A DNA stretch of 42,369 nucleotides from assembly GCA_903903975.1 (NCBI GenBank), contig CAIVAS010000064.1:1-42369 (forward strand), read 5' to 3'. Source of the stretch: an uncultured Burkholderiales bacterium. Its GTDB lineage: Bacteria; Pseudomonadota; Gammaproteobacteria; Burkholderiales; Burkholderiaceae_E. The notes under the pieces are model-generated. The model ran no database searches, was not told the DNA's origin, and was given only the letters and a program-made list of their open reading frames with translations. Positions 1 to 7,492 of the stretch are shown in pieces. A program made the position numbers and the translations under genes. How positions within the stretch are numbered: the first letter of the stretch is position 1; every line of letters starts with the position of its first letter.

Positions 1-1
1 C

Positions 2-658
2 GCCGCAGCCCATGCCCAGCACAATCCGCACGCCATGCTGCGCGATCCGGTCACGGTGCAGGAGGTGCTCGATTCACCGATGATTTCCGATCCACTGCAC
101 AAGCTCGACTGCTGCGTGGTGAGCGACGGCGGCGGTGCACTGGTGGTCACGCGACCCGAGATCGCCCGTTCACTCAAGCGCCCGGTCATCAACCTGCTGG
201 GCGCAGGCGAAGCCGTCAAAGGCCAGCTCGGCGGGCAGGTTGATCTGAGCTGGTCGGCGGCAGCATTGTCGGGCCCCAAGGCCTTCGAGGAAGCCGGCGT
301 CAAACCCGCCGACATCCAATACGCCTCGATCTACGACAGCTTCACGATCACGGTGCTGATGCAGCTTGAAGACCTGGGCTTTTGCGAAAAAGGCCAGGGC
401 GGCAAATTCGTTGCCGACGGCAACCTGATCTCGGGTGTCGGCAAGCTGCCCTTCAACACCGACGGCGGCGGCCTGTGCAACAACCATCCCGCCAATCGCG
501 GCGGCATCACCAAGGTGATCGAGGCGGTGCGTCAGCTGCGCGGCGAAGCCCATGCCAAGGTCCAGGTGCCGAACTGCACGCTGGCACTGGCGCAGGGCAT
601 CGGCGGATTGCTGGGCTCGCGCCACGGTTCCGGAACCCTGATCCTTGAGAGGGCATGA
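2..658 (+). CDS. Thiolase family protein (SCP2/lipid-transfer type), C-terminal part only
   Basis: This is the C-terminal part of a thiolase; the reading frame is open from the window edge, so the N-terminal half with the nucleophilic cysteine lies outside. The remaining 218 residues show the non-degradative/SCPx thiolase pattern: SDGGGALVV in the middle, the conserved NNHPAN segment carrying the catalytic histidine, and a final glycine-rich GIGGLLGSRHGSGTLIL strand. Enzymes of this group condense or cleave acyl-CoA thioesters, often branched, aromatic or steroid side-chain CoAs. Its stop codon overlaps the start of a DUF35 gene by four bases (ATGA), the usual arrangement for a thiolase with its zinc-ribbon partner. 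The substrate cannot be read from this fragment. Confidence 0.9.
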   Translation, partial: AAAHAQHNPHAMLRDPVTVQEVLDSPMISDPLHKLDCCVVSDGGGALVVTRPEIARSLKRPVINLLGAGEAVKGQLGGQVDLSWSAAALSGPKAFEEAGVKPADIQYASIYDSFTITVLMQLEDLGFCEKGQGGKFVADGNLISGVGKLPFNTDGGGLCNNHPANRGGITKVIEAVRQLRGEAHAKVQVPNCTLALAQGIGGLLGSRHGSGTLILERA

Positions 659-1059
659 CCATGAGCACGATGAGCCAGGATCGCCCGCTGGGCGCAAGCA
701 TCACCGATGCCGCAACCGGGCCCTTCTGGGCGGCGGCCAAAGAAGGTGTGCTGAAGTTTCGACGCTGCACCGCGTGCGCCAAACCCAACTGGTATCCGCG
801 CGCGGTCTGCCCCTATTGCTTCGGCGACACCGACTGGGAAGCCAGCAAAGGCACCGGCGAGATCTACAGCGTGAGCGTCACGCGCAGGGCAGGCCCCATT
901 CCCTACGCGATCGCCTATGTCAGGCTCGATGAGGGTGTGACGATGCTGACCAACATCACCGATTGCGATCTCGATGCCTTGAAAATCGGTCAGCGTGTGA
1001 AGCTGGTGTTCAAACCGACTGAAGACGGCAACCACCTACCGATGTTCACCCCGGTTTGA
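655..1059 (+). CDS. DUF35 (ChsH2/MaoC-like) Zn-ribbon OB-fold protein
   Basis: A 134-residue acyl-CoA-associated OB-fold protein. The N-terminal rubredoxin-like zinc ribbon is visible as Cys38-x2-Cys41 and Cys52-x2-Cys55, preceded by the helix that packs on the partner enzyme (GPFWAAAKEG). The rest, with GTGEIYSVSVTRR and GQRVKLVF, is the OB fold. Proteins of this family form complexes with SCP2-type thiolases or aldolases and help bind the acyl-CoA substrate. The gene overlaps the upstream thiolase stop (ATGA at 655-658), so the two are probably made and assembled together. An in-frame ATG at 661 is an alternative start two codons later. Confidence 0.9.
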   Translation: MTMSTMSQDRPLGASITDAATGPFWAAAKEGVLKFRRCTACAKPNWYPRAVCPYCFGDTDWEASKGTGEIYSVSVTRRAGPIPYAIAYVRLDEGVTMLTNITDCDLDALKIGQRVKLVFKPTEDGNHLPMFTPV

Positions 1060-1079
1060 GTCGCAGCAATCGAAATCGC

Positions 1080-1106
1080 CCGTGCCCGCATCGGGCACGG
1101 TTAACA
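1080..1106 (+). terminator. Possible terminator hairpin after the thiolase/DUF35 operon
   Basis: A perfect 9 bp inverted repeat (CCGTGCCCG at 1080-1088 and CGGGCACGG at 1092-1100) with a three-base CAT loop lies 20 bases after the DUF35 stop. It is followed only by a short TTAACAT stretch, so a classical U-tract is missing. It fits an operon end before the FGE-like gene but could be another RNA structure. Confidence 0.4.
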
Positions 1107-1134
1107 TCGTGCCCTTCTCACGCGGGAGGCGAAC

Positions 1135-2247
1135 ATGGCCCTCAGTAATCGGCGCGGTTTGATCATCGGCGGCACCGCTGTGGCGGCGGTGGCAGCGGGT
1201 GGCTTTTACGCCTGGACATCGCGTCATGGCAATCCGGCGGCCACCAAGCCGGTGGTGCGTCCGGGCAATGGCACAGACGGCCCGAAAGGCATGGCCTGGG
1301 TGCCCGGCGGCGAATTCCTGATGGGCAGCGATCACAAGCTTGCCCAGGCCAATGAGCGGCCGACGCACCGGGTGAAAGTCACCGGCTTCTGGATGGACAC
1401 CACGCATGTCACCAACGACCAGTTCGCCGAGTTCGTCAAGGCCACCGCCTATCGCACGACCGCAGAAAAGGCACCCGACTGGGAAACGCTGAAGGTGCAA
1501 CTGCCCCCCGGCACACCCCGGCCGCCGGCAGCGGCGCTGGTGCCGGGCGCCATGGTCTTCACCGGGACGAGTCGCCCGGTCAGGCTCGATGACTACTCGC
1601 AGTGGTGGGCCTATGTGCCCGGCGCAAACTGGCAGCATCCCTTCGGCCCCGACAGCAACATCAACGGCAAAGGCGACCATCCGGTCGTGCAGGTGAGTTT
1701 CGAAGACGCGCTGGCGTATGCCAAATGGGCCGGCAAGCGGCTGCCAAGCGAAGCCGAATGGGAGTTCGCCGCGCGTGGCGGCCTCGATCAGGCCACCTAT
1801 GCCTGGGGCGATCAGTTCGAGCCCGAGGGCAAGATGCTGGCCAATATCTGGGACGTCAAGGCAAAGCCTTTCCCGGTGATCAGCGCCAAGGCAGGCGGCG
1901 CCACCGGCACCACACCGGTCGCCACCTTTCCGCAAAACGGCTACGGCCTCTTCGATATGACCGGCAATGCCTGGCAATGGGTGGCCGACTGGTATCGGGC
2001 CGATTACTTCACGCAACAGGCAAGCACCGCGGACAAACGACCGATCACCGATCCGCAGGGACCGCAGGACGCCTTCGATCCGGCCGACCCGGGTGTGCCG
2101 CCGAACGCACCCAAGCGCGTGATCCGCGGCGGATCATTCCTGTGCAACGAGGACTACTGCATGTCGTATCGGCCGAGCGCGCGTCGCGGCACCGATCCCT
2201 TCAACCCGATGTCGCATATCGGTTTCCGGTTGGCCAAGTCGGCCTGA
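1135..2247 (+). CDS. Membrane-anchored formylglycine-generating enzyme (SUMF1/FGE) family protein
   Basis: A 370-residue FGE-sulfatase domain protein. FGEs oxidise a cysteine (in CxPxR of sulfatases) to Calpha-formylglycine using Cu(I) and oxygen. Residues 9-27 form one hydrophobic segment after an NRRG basic stretch, so the enzyme is predicted to be exported or membrane anchored. The fold begins at about residue 52 (MAWVPGGEFLMGSD). Later family landmarks are LPSEAEWEFAARGG and MTGNAWQWVADWY. The C-terminal RGGSFLCNEDYC segment keeps both copper-binding catalytic cysteines, Cys337 and Cys342, with the spacing known from true FGEs; many SUMF1-like proteins that are not FGEs lack them. A good ribosome site (GGGAGG) lies six bases before the ATG. 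No sulfatase is in the window, so the target is unknown. Confidence 0.88.
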   Translation: MALSNRRGLIIGGTAVAAVAAGGFYAWTSRHGNPAATKPVVRPGNGTDGPKGMAWVPGGEFLMGSDHKLAQANERPTHRVKVTGFWMDTTHVTNDQFAEFVKATAYRTTAEKAPDWETLKVQLPPGTPRPPAAALVPGAMVFTGTSRPVRLDDYSQWWAYVPGANWQHPFGPDSNINGKGDHPVVQVSFEDALAYAKWAGKRLPSEAEWEFAARGGLDQATYAWGDQFEPEGKMLANIWDVKAKPFPVISAKAGGATGTTPVATFPQNGYGLFDMTGNAWQWVADWYRADYFTQQASTADKRPITDPQGPQDAFDPADPGVPPNAPKRVIRGGSFLCNEDYCMSYRPSARRGTDPFNPMSHIGFRLAKSA

Positions 2248-2405
2248 AATCGGACCTCCCAGGGCGAGTCGTGCGGATGCCCTAAACTGTCGGGCGCCGG
2301 TTGTGCGACGACATTGCGCAGCGGTGCTGCGGCACTACGACGACCCCTAAGTCACTTTTCAAAGTCATCACACGTTCAAGCGCCAGCTCAACGGGACCTC
2401 ACCTG

Positions 2406-3206
2406 ATGCCCATCGGCTCGATCAGCACAGCTATTGATGACATCCACGCATCCGCGCGGCGCTACTCGCTGGTCGGCATGCTGGGCTGGCAGGATGTGCG
2501 CCAGCGCTATCGACGCTCAGCGCTCGGGCCTTTCTGGCTCACGATCAGCATGGGGATCATGATCGGCTCGATGGGGGTAGTGTTCAGCCAGCTCTTCAAT
2601 TCGCCGATGACCGAGTTCTTTCCCTTCCTGTCGGTCGGGATGATTCTCTGGGCTTTTGTCGCGCAGATCCTGACTGAGGGCTGTACCGGATTCATCTCAG
2701 CCGAAGGCATCATCAAGCAGATGCCGATTCCACTCTTCGTGCACATCGCACGAATGATCTGGCGCAACCTCATCATCCTGGCTCACAACCTCATCATCTT
2801 TCCAATTGTTCTGATTGCAGTCGGCAAACCAGTGGGCTGGATCGCTCTGCTAAGCATTCCTGGTCTGATTTTGCTGCTGCTTAACCTGACCTGGGCCGCA
2901 TTGGTGTTGGGAATTCTTTGCGCGCGTTATCGCGACCTGCCCCAGATCGTGACCAGCCTGCTGCAGGTGATCTATTTCGTGACGCCAATCATGTGGATGC
3001 CTTCGCTGCTGACGGCGCGCAGTGCTACCTACCTGCTCGACTACAACCCCTTCTATCACCTGCTCGAAGTCACCCGCGCACCCCTGCTCGGGCAGGCACC
3101 CACCGACATGAACTGGATCGTTTCGCTGACCATTGCCCTGGTCGGCTGGCTGGTAACGCTTGCGATGTACGGCCGCTACAAGCGTCGCATCGCCTATTGG
3201 CTCTGA
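2406..3206 (+). CDS. ABC-2 type polysaccharide/polyol-phosphate export permease (Wzm-like)
   Basis: The integral membrane subunit (266 residues) of an ABC exporter for lipid-linked glycans such as O-antigen, capsule or teichoic-acid-like polymers. The ABC-2 signature at the N-terminus is clear: a cytoplasmic amphipathic segment (LGWQDVRQRYRRSALGPFWLT) followed by about six membrane helices, ending in the basic RYKRRIAYWL tail. The frame is open from an ATG at 2301, but the upstream residues (Cys- and Thr-rich) do not look like family sequence. I therefore place the start at the ATG at 2406, which gives the usual length. The matching ATPase follows after 20 bases. The substrate is not evident. 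Confidence 0.88.
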   Translation: MPIGSISTAIDDIHASARRYSLVGMLGWQDVRQRYRRSALGPFWLTISMGIMIGSMGVVFSQLFNSPMTEFFPFLSVGMILWAFVAQILTEGCTGFISAEGIIKQMPIPLFVHIARMIWRNLIILAHNLIIFPIVLIAVGKPVGWIALLSIPGLILLLLNLTWAALVLGILCARYRDLPQIVTSLLQVIYFVTPIMWMPSLLTARSATYLLDYNPFYHLLEVTRAPLLGQAPTDMNWIVSLTIALVGWLVTLAMYGRYKRRIAYWL

Positions 3207-3226
3207 GCAGGCCCTGATCACAAGCC

Positions 3227-4006
3227 ATGGCTCATATTGAATTCAAAGACGCGAACGTCGAATTCCCGATCTATAACGCCAACGGACGCTCGCTCAAGAA
3301 GCGCCTGATCCAGGTCGCGACCGGCGGTCAACTCGGCTCCGACGACCAGGGGCGGGTTGTCGTGCGGGCACTGGACAGCATCAGCTTTACGATCGGCAAC
3401 GGCGAGCGGGTTGGGCTTCTCGGACACAACGGCGCCGGCAAGAGCACCATGCTGCGCATGCTCAGTGGCGTCTATGAACCGTCGTCGGGCTATGCCCGCA
3501 TCGAGGGCACGATCGGCTCCTTAATCGACATTTCACTCGGCATCGATCCGGAAGCGACTGGCCGTGAAAATATCTTTTTGCGCGGCGGGCTGCTGGGCAT
3601 GAACCGCGCTGAAATTACCAGCCATGTCGATGACATCATCGATTTCTCGGAGCTCGGCGACTTCATAGACATGCCTTTGCGCACCTATTCAACGGGTATG
3701 CACATGCGATTGGGCTTTGCGGTCTCGACAATCGTGCGCCCTGAGATTCTGCTGATGGATGAATGGCTGTCGGTTGGCGACGAAGCCTTCACGCTCAAAG
3801 CCGAGGCAAGACTGACCAACCTGGTCAAGGCAAGCAGCATCCTGGTCATTGCCAGTCATTCTCAGGAATTGATCTTGCGCACCTGCAATCGGGCGATGTG
3901 GCTTGAGCACGGCAAGATCCGCATGGATGGAGCGCCTGCCGAAGTCTGCAGTGCCTATTTCACGACGCCACCCGTTGCGGTGCAGGCATTGCAAACGGAT
4001 CAATGA
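3227..4006 (+). CDS. ABC transporter ATP-binding protein for polysaccharide export (Wzt-like, short form)
   Basis: A 259-residue nucleotide-binding subunit that powers glycan export with the permease immediately upstream. Walker A is GHNGAGKST, the family-type signature is YSTGMHMRLGF, and Walker B is ILLMDEWLSVGDEAF, the variant typical of Wzt/TagH/RfbE ATPases. The extended N-terminus before Walker A (about 65 residues with FPIYNANGRSLKKRL) is also characteristic. The protein ends soon after the ABC core. It therefore lacks the C-terminal carbohydrate-binding domain of O9a-type Wzt proteins, which recognise a capped chain end. This suggests export of a non-capped glycan or the Wzk/KpsT mode. 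Confidence 0.9.
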   Translation: MAHIEFKDANVEFPIYNANGRSLKKRLIQVATGGQLGSDDQGRVVVRALDSISFTIGNGERVGLLGHNGAGKSTMLRMLSGVYEPSSGYARIEGTIGSLIDISLGIDPEATGRENIFLRGGLLGMNRAEITSHVDDIIDFSELGDFIDMPLRTYSTGMHMRLGFAVSTIVRPEILLMDEWLSVGDEAFTLKAEARLTNLVKASSILVIASHSQELILRTCNRAMWLEHGKIRMDGAPAEVCSAYFTTPPVAVQALQTDQ

Positions 4007-4064
4007 CGCTGACTCACAAGCACCTCTGATCCGGGGCAACCGATGAAGCGTTCGGAACACCGCC

Positions 4065-4880
4065 TCAAACCGCGATTCGGTCGCCTTCTCTCGACTTGTC
4101 GAGCCCATTCAGACACCTGATGTCGCCCTGCGCCATCTTGGCCTTCATCAGGGCGATGTTGATCGCGACCTCGGCTTCCGAATAGAACTGGTGATGATGC
4201 AGGTGGTAGAGCAGGCAGGCGTGCTTCACGTTGCGCAGCGTGATGCCGCGCTTGAGCAGTCGCCACTCGATATCGGTGTCCTCGCCGATCCCGGCACGCA
4301 TATAGTCTTCGTCGAATCCATTGAGTTCGAGAAGGTGGGTTTTCATGATGCCCCAGTTGCATCCCCAGATCGCCGACTCGCGAGGCTTCTTCTGAAGCCA
4401 TGGCAGATAGAGCGCGCACTCGATCTTCTTTGAACCCGAGAACACGATATCGAGCAGCGAGGGCGGGTTCGCGCAGGCGCCGTCGATCAGCCTGCGGCTG
4501 ATCGAGGCCGACAGCATCACGCGACGGCCATGCAGCGCCACGCCCGGGGACGCATGGCGTCGATAGGACTCGATGAACCGACGATGGGGAATGCAGTCGC
4601 CGTCGATGAAAACAATGAAGTCACCCTGCGCGACACGGATGCCTTCGTTCAATGCCTTGTTCTTGCGAAAGCCCTCATCCGGCTGCGAGACATGCCTGAT
4701 GACAAACTTTGCCCGGTTGTGCCAACTGATGATGCAGTCGCTGATCGATGTGTCCTGATCGTCTTCACACAGGACGACTTCAAAGTCGGTATCGGTCTGC
4801 CGATTGAAGGCCTCAAGAATCAGCTCGAGGTTTTCGCGCTTCTTGTAGACCGACACGAATACCGATAGGGACAGGCTCAT
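4065..4880 (-). CDS. Family 2 glycosyltransferase
   Basis: A 271-residue GT-A glycosyltransferase, probably cytoplasmic and adding a sugar to the glycan exported by the neighbouring ABC transporter. The nucleotide-sugar half begins at the N-terminus (SVFVSVYKKRENL, then VVLCEDDQDTS). The metal-binding DxD motif is FIDGDCIPH at about residues 93-101. The acceptor half contains the WGCNWGIMKTHLLELNGFDEDY and GEDTDIEWRLLKRG motifs, the family ED base region. It is convergent with the Wzt gene (58 bases between stops), so it is not in the same operon. Sugar specificity cannot be predicted. Confidence 0.88.
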   Translation of the reverse strand: MSLSLSVFVSVYKKRENLELILEAFNRQTDTDFEVVLCEDDQDTSISDCIISWHNRAKFVIRHVSQPDEGFRKNKALNEGIRVAQGDFIVFIDGDCIPHRRFIESYRRHASPGVALHGRRVMLSASISRRLIDGACANPPSLLDIVFSGSKKIECALYLPWLQKKPRESAIWGCNWGIMKTHLLELNGFDEDYMRAGIGEDTDIEWRLLKRGITLRNVKHACLLYHLHHHQFYSEAEVAINIALMKAKMAQGDIRCLNGLDKSREGDRIAV

Positions 4881-5132
4881 GATCCGACCGAATTCAACAG
4901 GACAGAAATTTAGGGTTCACAAATGATTACACGAGCGCGACTCGCGGGCGCAGCTTTCACGATGCCAGCCATCGGTTTATTCGCCGACGCGATCAGCCGG
5001 TGCAATGTCGGCCGGGGTTGAGTTCAGAACCGATCCGAATTCTTGCAATTTATTCCGATCAGTCACACGCTTGCCCGCCATCCCAACAGACTTCGCCAGT
5101 GCCTCGCACCGGCCGCCATAAGGAATTGACCA

Positions 5133-5900
5133 ATGAGTGATCCAAGGGTTTGTGTTGTGACCGGTTCATCAGCCGGTATCGGCGCGGCCACCGCGCGCCT
5201 GTTTGCGAGCAAAGGCTGGCGCGTGGTGATCAACTATTCGCGCGACCCGGCTCCCGCACAGGAAGTGGCTGATGCCTGCCAGGCACTGGGCGCCGAAACC
5301 ATGATGATCAAGTGCAATGTGGCCAGCGACGAAGCCTGCCGCGCACTGTCGGCTGAAGTCGAAAAGCGCTGGGGCCGGGCCGACGTGCTGGTCAACAATG
5401 CCGGCACCACGCGCTTTGTCGATATCAAGAATCTCGATGGCCTGTCGGCCGAAGACTTCCACTCGATCTACGACGTCAATGTGATCGGCGCCTATCAGAT
5501 GACCCGCGCGCTGCTGCCGCTGCTCAAGCGTCATCCGGTGACCGGCGTGGTCAACGTGTCCTCGATCGCCTCGATGATGGGCACCGGCTCGTCGATCGCC
5601 TATATGGCCTCGAAGGGGGCGTTGAACGCGATGACCTTTGGCCTGGCTCGCGCGCTGGGGCCGGATGTCAGGGTCAACGCGATTGCACCAGGACTGGTCG
5701 ATTCGGCCTGGCTGCGTACAGGTCTGGGCGCCGAACGTTTCGATGCCTCGGTGAAGTCATACAAGTCACGGTCGGCGCTGGCTCAGGTCATCGACCCGGA
5801 AGATATCGCCAGGACTGCCTGGTATCTCGGTGTGGAAGCGACCAAGACCACGGGTGAAGTCTTGCTGGTTGATGCCGGACTGAGACTCACCCGGGCCTGA
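5133..5900 (+). CDS. Short-chain dehydrogenase/reductase (SDR) family oxidoreductase
   Basis: A 255-residue classical SDR that should use NAD(P)H to reduce or oxidise a carbonyl/hydroxyl group. The cofactor motif is TGSSAGIG at residues 10-17, NNAG is present, and the catalytic triad is complete: the Ser in VNVSSIASMMG and the Tyr-x3-Lys in YMASKGA. The C-terminal GEVLLVDAGLRL is the family ending. The ATG has a good ribosome site (AAGGA, eight bases upstream). It stands alone, followed by a strong bidirectional terminator shared with the HiPIP gene. Substrate unknown; FabG-like 3-oxoacyl reductases and sugar or steroid dehydrogenases share this architecture. Confidence 0.9.
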   Translation: MSDPRVCVVTGSSAGIGAATARLFASKGWRVVINYSRDPAPAQEVADACQALGAETMMIKCNVASDEACRALSAEVEKRWGRADVLVNNAGTTRFVDIKNLDGLSAEDFHSIYDVNVIGAYQMTRALLPLLKRHPVTGVVNVSSIASMMGTGSSIAYMASKGALNAMTFGLARALGPDVRVNAIAPGLVDSAWLRTGLGAERFDASVKSYKSRSALAQVIDPEDIARTAWYLGVEATKTTGEVLLVDAGLRLTRA

Positions 5901-5922
5901 TCGCAGGTTCGCGCACGCGCTC

Positions 5923-5966
5923 AAAAAGAAAGGGCGCCGGGGCTCAGGCCGCCGGCGCCCTTTTTT
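5923..5966. terminator. Bidirectional Rho-independent terminator between SDR and HiPIP genes
   Basis: A 9 bp perfect GC-rich stem (GGGCGCCGG at 5932-5940 and CCGGCGCCC at 5952-5960), extendable by three inner pairs. It is followed on the plus strand by six T (5961-5966) and preceded by an A-rich tract (AAAAAGAAA), which is the U-tract for minus-strand transcripts. It lies between two convergent genes and should end both. Confidence 0.9.
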
Positions 5967-5980
5967 ATCGGACCGACCGA

Positions 5981-6280
5981 TCAGGACTTGTTCGCGTGCG
6001 CCGTGCACCAGCCGGCTGCGGACACGACCTTGCCGGCAAACAGGGGGCAAGCACCGGAAGCATCGCCTGCCTTGCCCTGATAGAGCGCGCAGTTGCTGCA
6101 CATCGCGCCGGCCTTGTATTTCGGGTCTTTGGAGGTGGACGCCTTTTCCTTGTAGCCAAGGCTTGTGGCAATCGCATCGGACTCCTTGACCATGGCAGGC
6201 TGGGCTTTGGCGACAGTACCGGCGGCCAGGGCGGCGCAACCCACGCTGAGCTGAACAACAAATTCACGACGTGATGACAT
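5981..6280 (-). CDS. High-potential iron-sulfur protein (HiPIP), Tat-exported
   Basis: A 99-residue periplasmic [4Fe-4S] electron carrier. The N-terminus is a Tat-type signal (SSRREFVVQLS, then a hydrophobic stretch ending AKA around residue 26). The cluster ligands are Cys61, Cys64, Cys78 and Cys92 (CX2C-X13-C-X13-C), with the conserved aromatic Tyr43 region and GWC near the end. HiPIPs carry electrons between the bc1 complex and terminal oxidases or photosynthetic reaction centres and are common in Betaproteobacteria. A GGAG ribosome site sits seven bases before the start. No redox partner gene is adjacent. Confidence 0.95.
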   Translation of the reverse strand: MSSRREFVVQLSVGCAALAAGTVAKAQPAMVKESDAIATSLGYKEKASTSKDPKYKAGAMCSNCALYQGKAGDASGACPLFAGKVVSAAGWCTAHANKS

Positions 6281-6325
6281 GGACGAACTCCAACAATAAG
6301 TGAGCCAGTCGGCCCGGGCAGCGGG

Positions 6326-6331
6326 ATTATA
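6326..6331 (-). promoter_or_regulatory. Candidate -10 element for the HiPIP gene
   Basis: Read on the minus strand this is a perfect TATAAT, about 46 bases upstream of the HiPIP start codon and before its ribosome site. I see no convincing TTGACA-like -35 at 16-18 bases, so the promoter assignment rests on the -10 box and position alone. Confidence 0.4.
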
Positions 6332-6347
6332 GCCACGCAGGCTGGTT

Positions 6348-7241
6348 TTAGGCGAGCCGGCCGGCCTGGAAGTCGGCGACCGCCTGACGGATCTGATCGG
6401 TGGTGTTCATCACGAAAGGGCCGTATTGAACGATCGGCTCGCGCAAGGGCTCACCGGCGAGCAGCAGCACTCGGGCATTCTCGGTCGCACGCATCGCCAC
6501 GCCATCGGCATCGGCGGCATTGGCCAGAATCGCCATCCGGCCGGCGGGCACGGCCGTGCCTTCAATCTCGAGTGCACCGCGATAGACATAAACGAAGACG
6601 TTGCGCGAGGCCGGCAGCGACTGCGTGAACAGGCTGCCTGCGGGCATCTCGAGGTCGAGGTAGAGCGGCTCGGTGCCAGCGCGCAGCACCGCACCGTCGA
6701 TGCCATGGCTGCGACCGGCGATCACGACCACCCGTACGCCGGCATCGGTCGTGAAGACCGGCAGGTCTGCAGCGGTGAAATCGCGGTACCAGGGCGGGCG
6801 CATCTTGTCTGTGGCCGGCAGGTTGAGCCAGAGCTGAAAACCCTCCATCAGGCCATCGCGCTGTTCGGGCAACTCGGAATGAATCACACCGCGCCCGGCG
6901 GTCATCCATTGGACGCCGCCGTTTTCGATCAGACCTTCGTTGCCGGCACTGTCGCGATGACGCATCCGGCCTTCGATCATGAAGGTGACCGTCTCGAACC
7001 CGCGGTGGGGATGATCGGGAAACCCGGCCAGATAATCATCAGGGTTGTCGCTGTGAAACGCGTCGAGCATCAGGAAGGGGTCAAGCCGGCGTTGCAGCGA
7101 CTGGGTCAGTACCCGATCGAGTTTGACCCCCGCCCCATCCGAGGTCGGCTGACCGGCGACCAGGCGCTCGACGCGCCGCGGCAGGGACAGGACGTCTCCC
7201 GGGGCAGTCGGGTTGGGCAAAGCAGCGGATTCGGCGTTCAT
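6348..7241 (-). CDS. Pirin family protein
   Basis: A 297-residue bicupin of the pirin family. The N-terminal metal-binding cupin shows FPDHPHRGFETVTFMIEGRMRHRDSAG, with the His-x-His and later Glu/His ligands (GVIHSEL), and the DPFLMLDAFHSD start that is diagnostic for pirins. The second cupin (about residues 190-280) ends with the conserved REPIVQYGPFVMN segment. Bacterial pirins include quercetin 2,3-dioxygenases (YhhW) and regulators of pyruvate metabolism, so the exact role is open. The ATG is preceded by AAAGGA at nine bases. It is transcribed divergently from the binding-protein/kinase operon, with a 251-base gap in which I see no clear promoter. Confidence 0.92.
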   Translation of the reverse strand: MNAESAALPNPTAPGDVLSLPRRVERLVAGQPTSDGAGVKLDRVLTQSLQRRLDPFLMLDAFHSDNPDDYLAGFPDHPHRGFETVTFMIEGRMRHRDSAGNEGLIENGGVQWMTAGRGVIHSELPEQRDGLMEGFQLWLNLPATDKMRPPWYRDFTAADLPVFTTDAGVRVVVIAGRSHGIDGAVLRAGTEPLYLDLEMPAGSLFTQSLPASRNVFVYVYRGALEIEGTAVPAGRMAILANAADADGVAMRATENARVLLLAGEPLREPIVQYGPFVMNTTDQIRQAVADFQAGRLA

Positions 7242-7492
7242 GGCGTGGCGTCCTTTGCGCGAGGCTTCAAACCTAAGGCTTGTGTCGTGGGGTCGTCAGA
7301 TTGAGGCCTTAGTCAGCGGCCGGAAGCTTAGCAGGCCGGCGATCGACCACAGTCACCTGCCGACCATCCGCCCCAGTCGCCGCCGGGCGAGGCCAGGCTC
7401 ACAGAAACAGGCTGATCTGGGATCCAATCTCAACGGATCATCGTATCCTCATCGACACAGTCATGCCCTGACGGCAAAGAGGAGCTTCAAGC

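Noticed and set aside
2317-2331. Short hairpin CGCAGC-GGT-GCTGCG upstream of the permease
   Set aside because: Only six pairs, no T-tract and no regulatory context; common by chance at this GC content.
4881-5132. Possible small gene or RNA in the divergent gap before the SDR
   Set aside because: Slightly less GC-rich, but I see no coding frame with a ribosome site other than that of the SDR, no clear promoter pair and no stable long hairpin.
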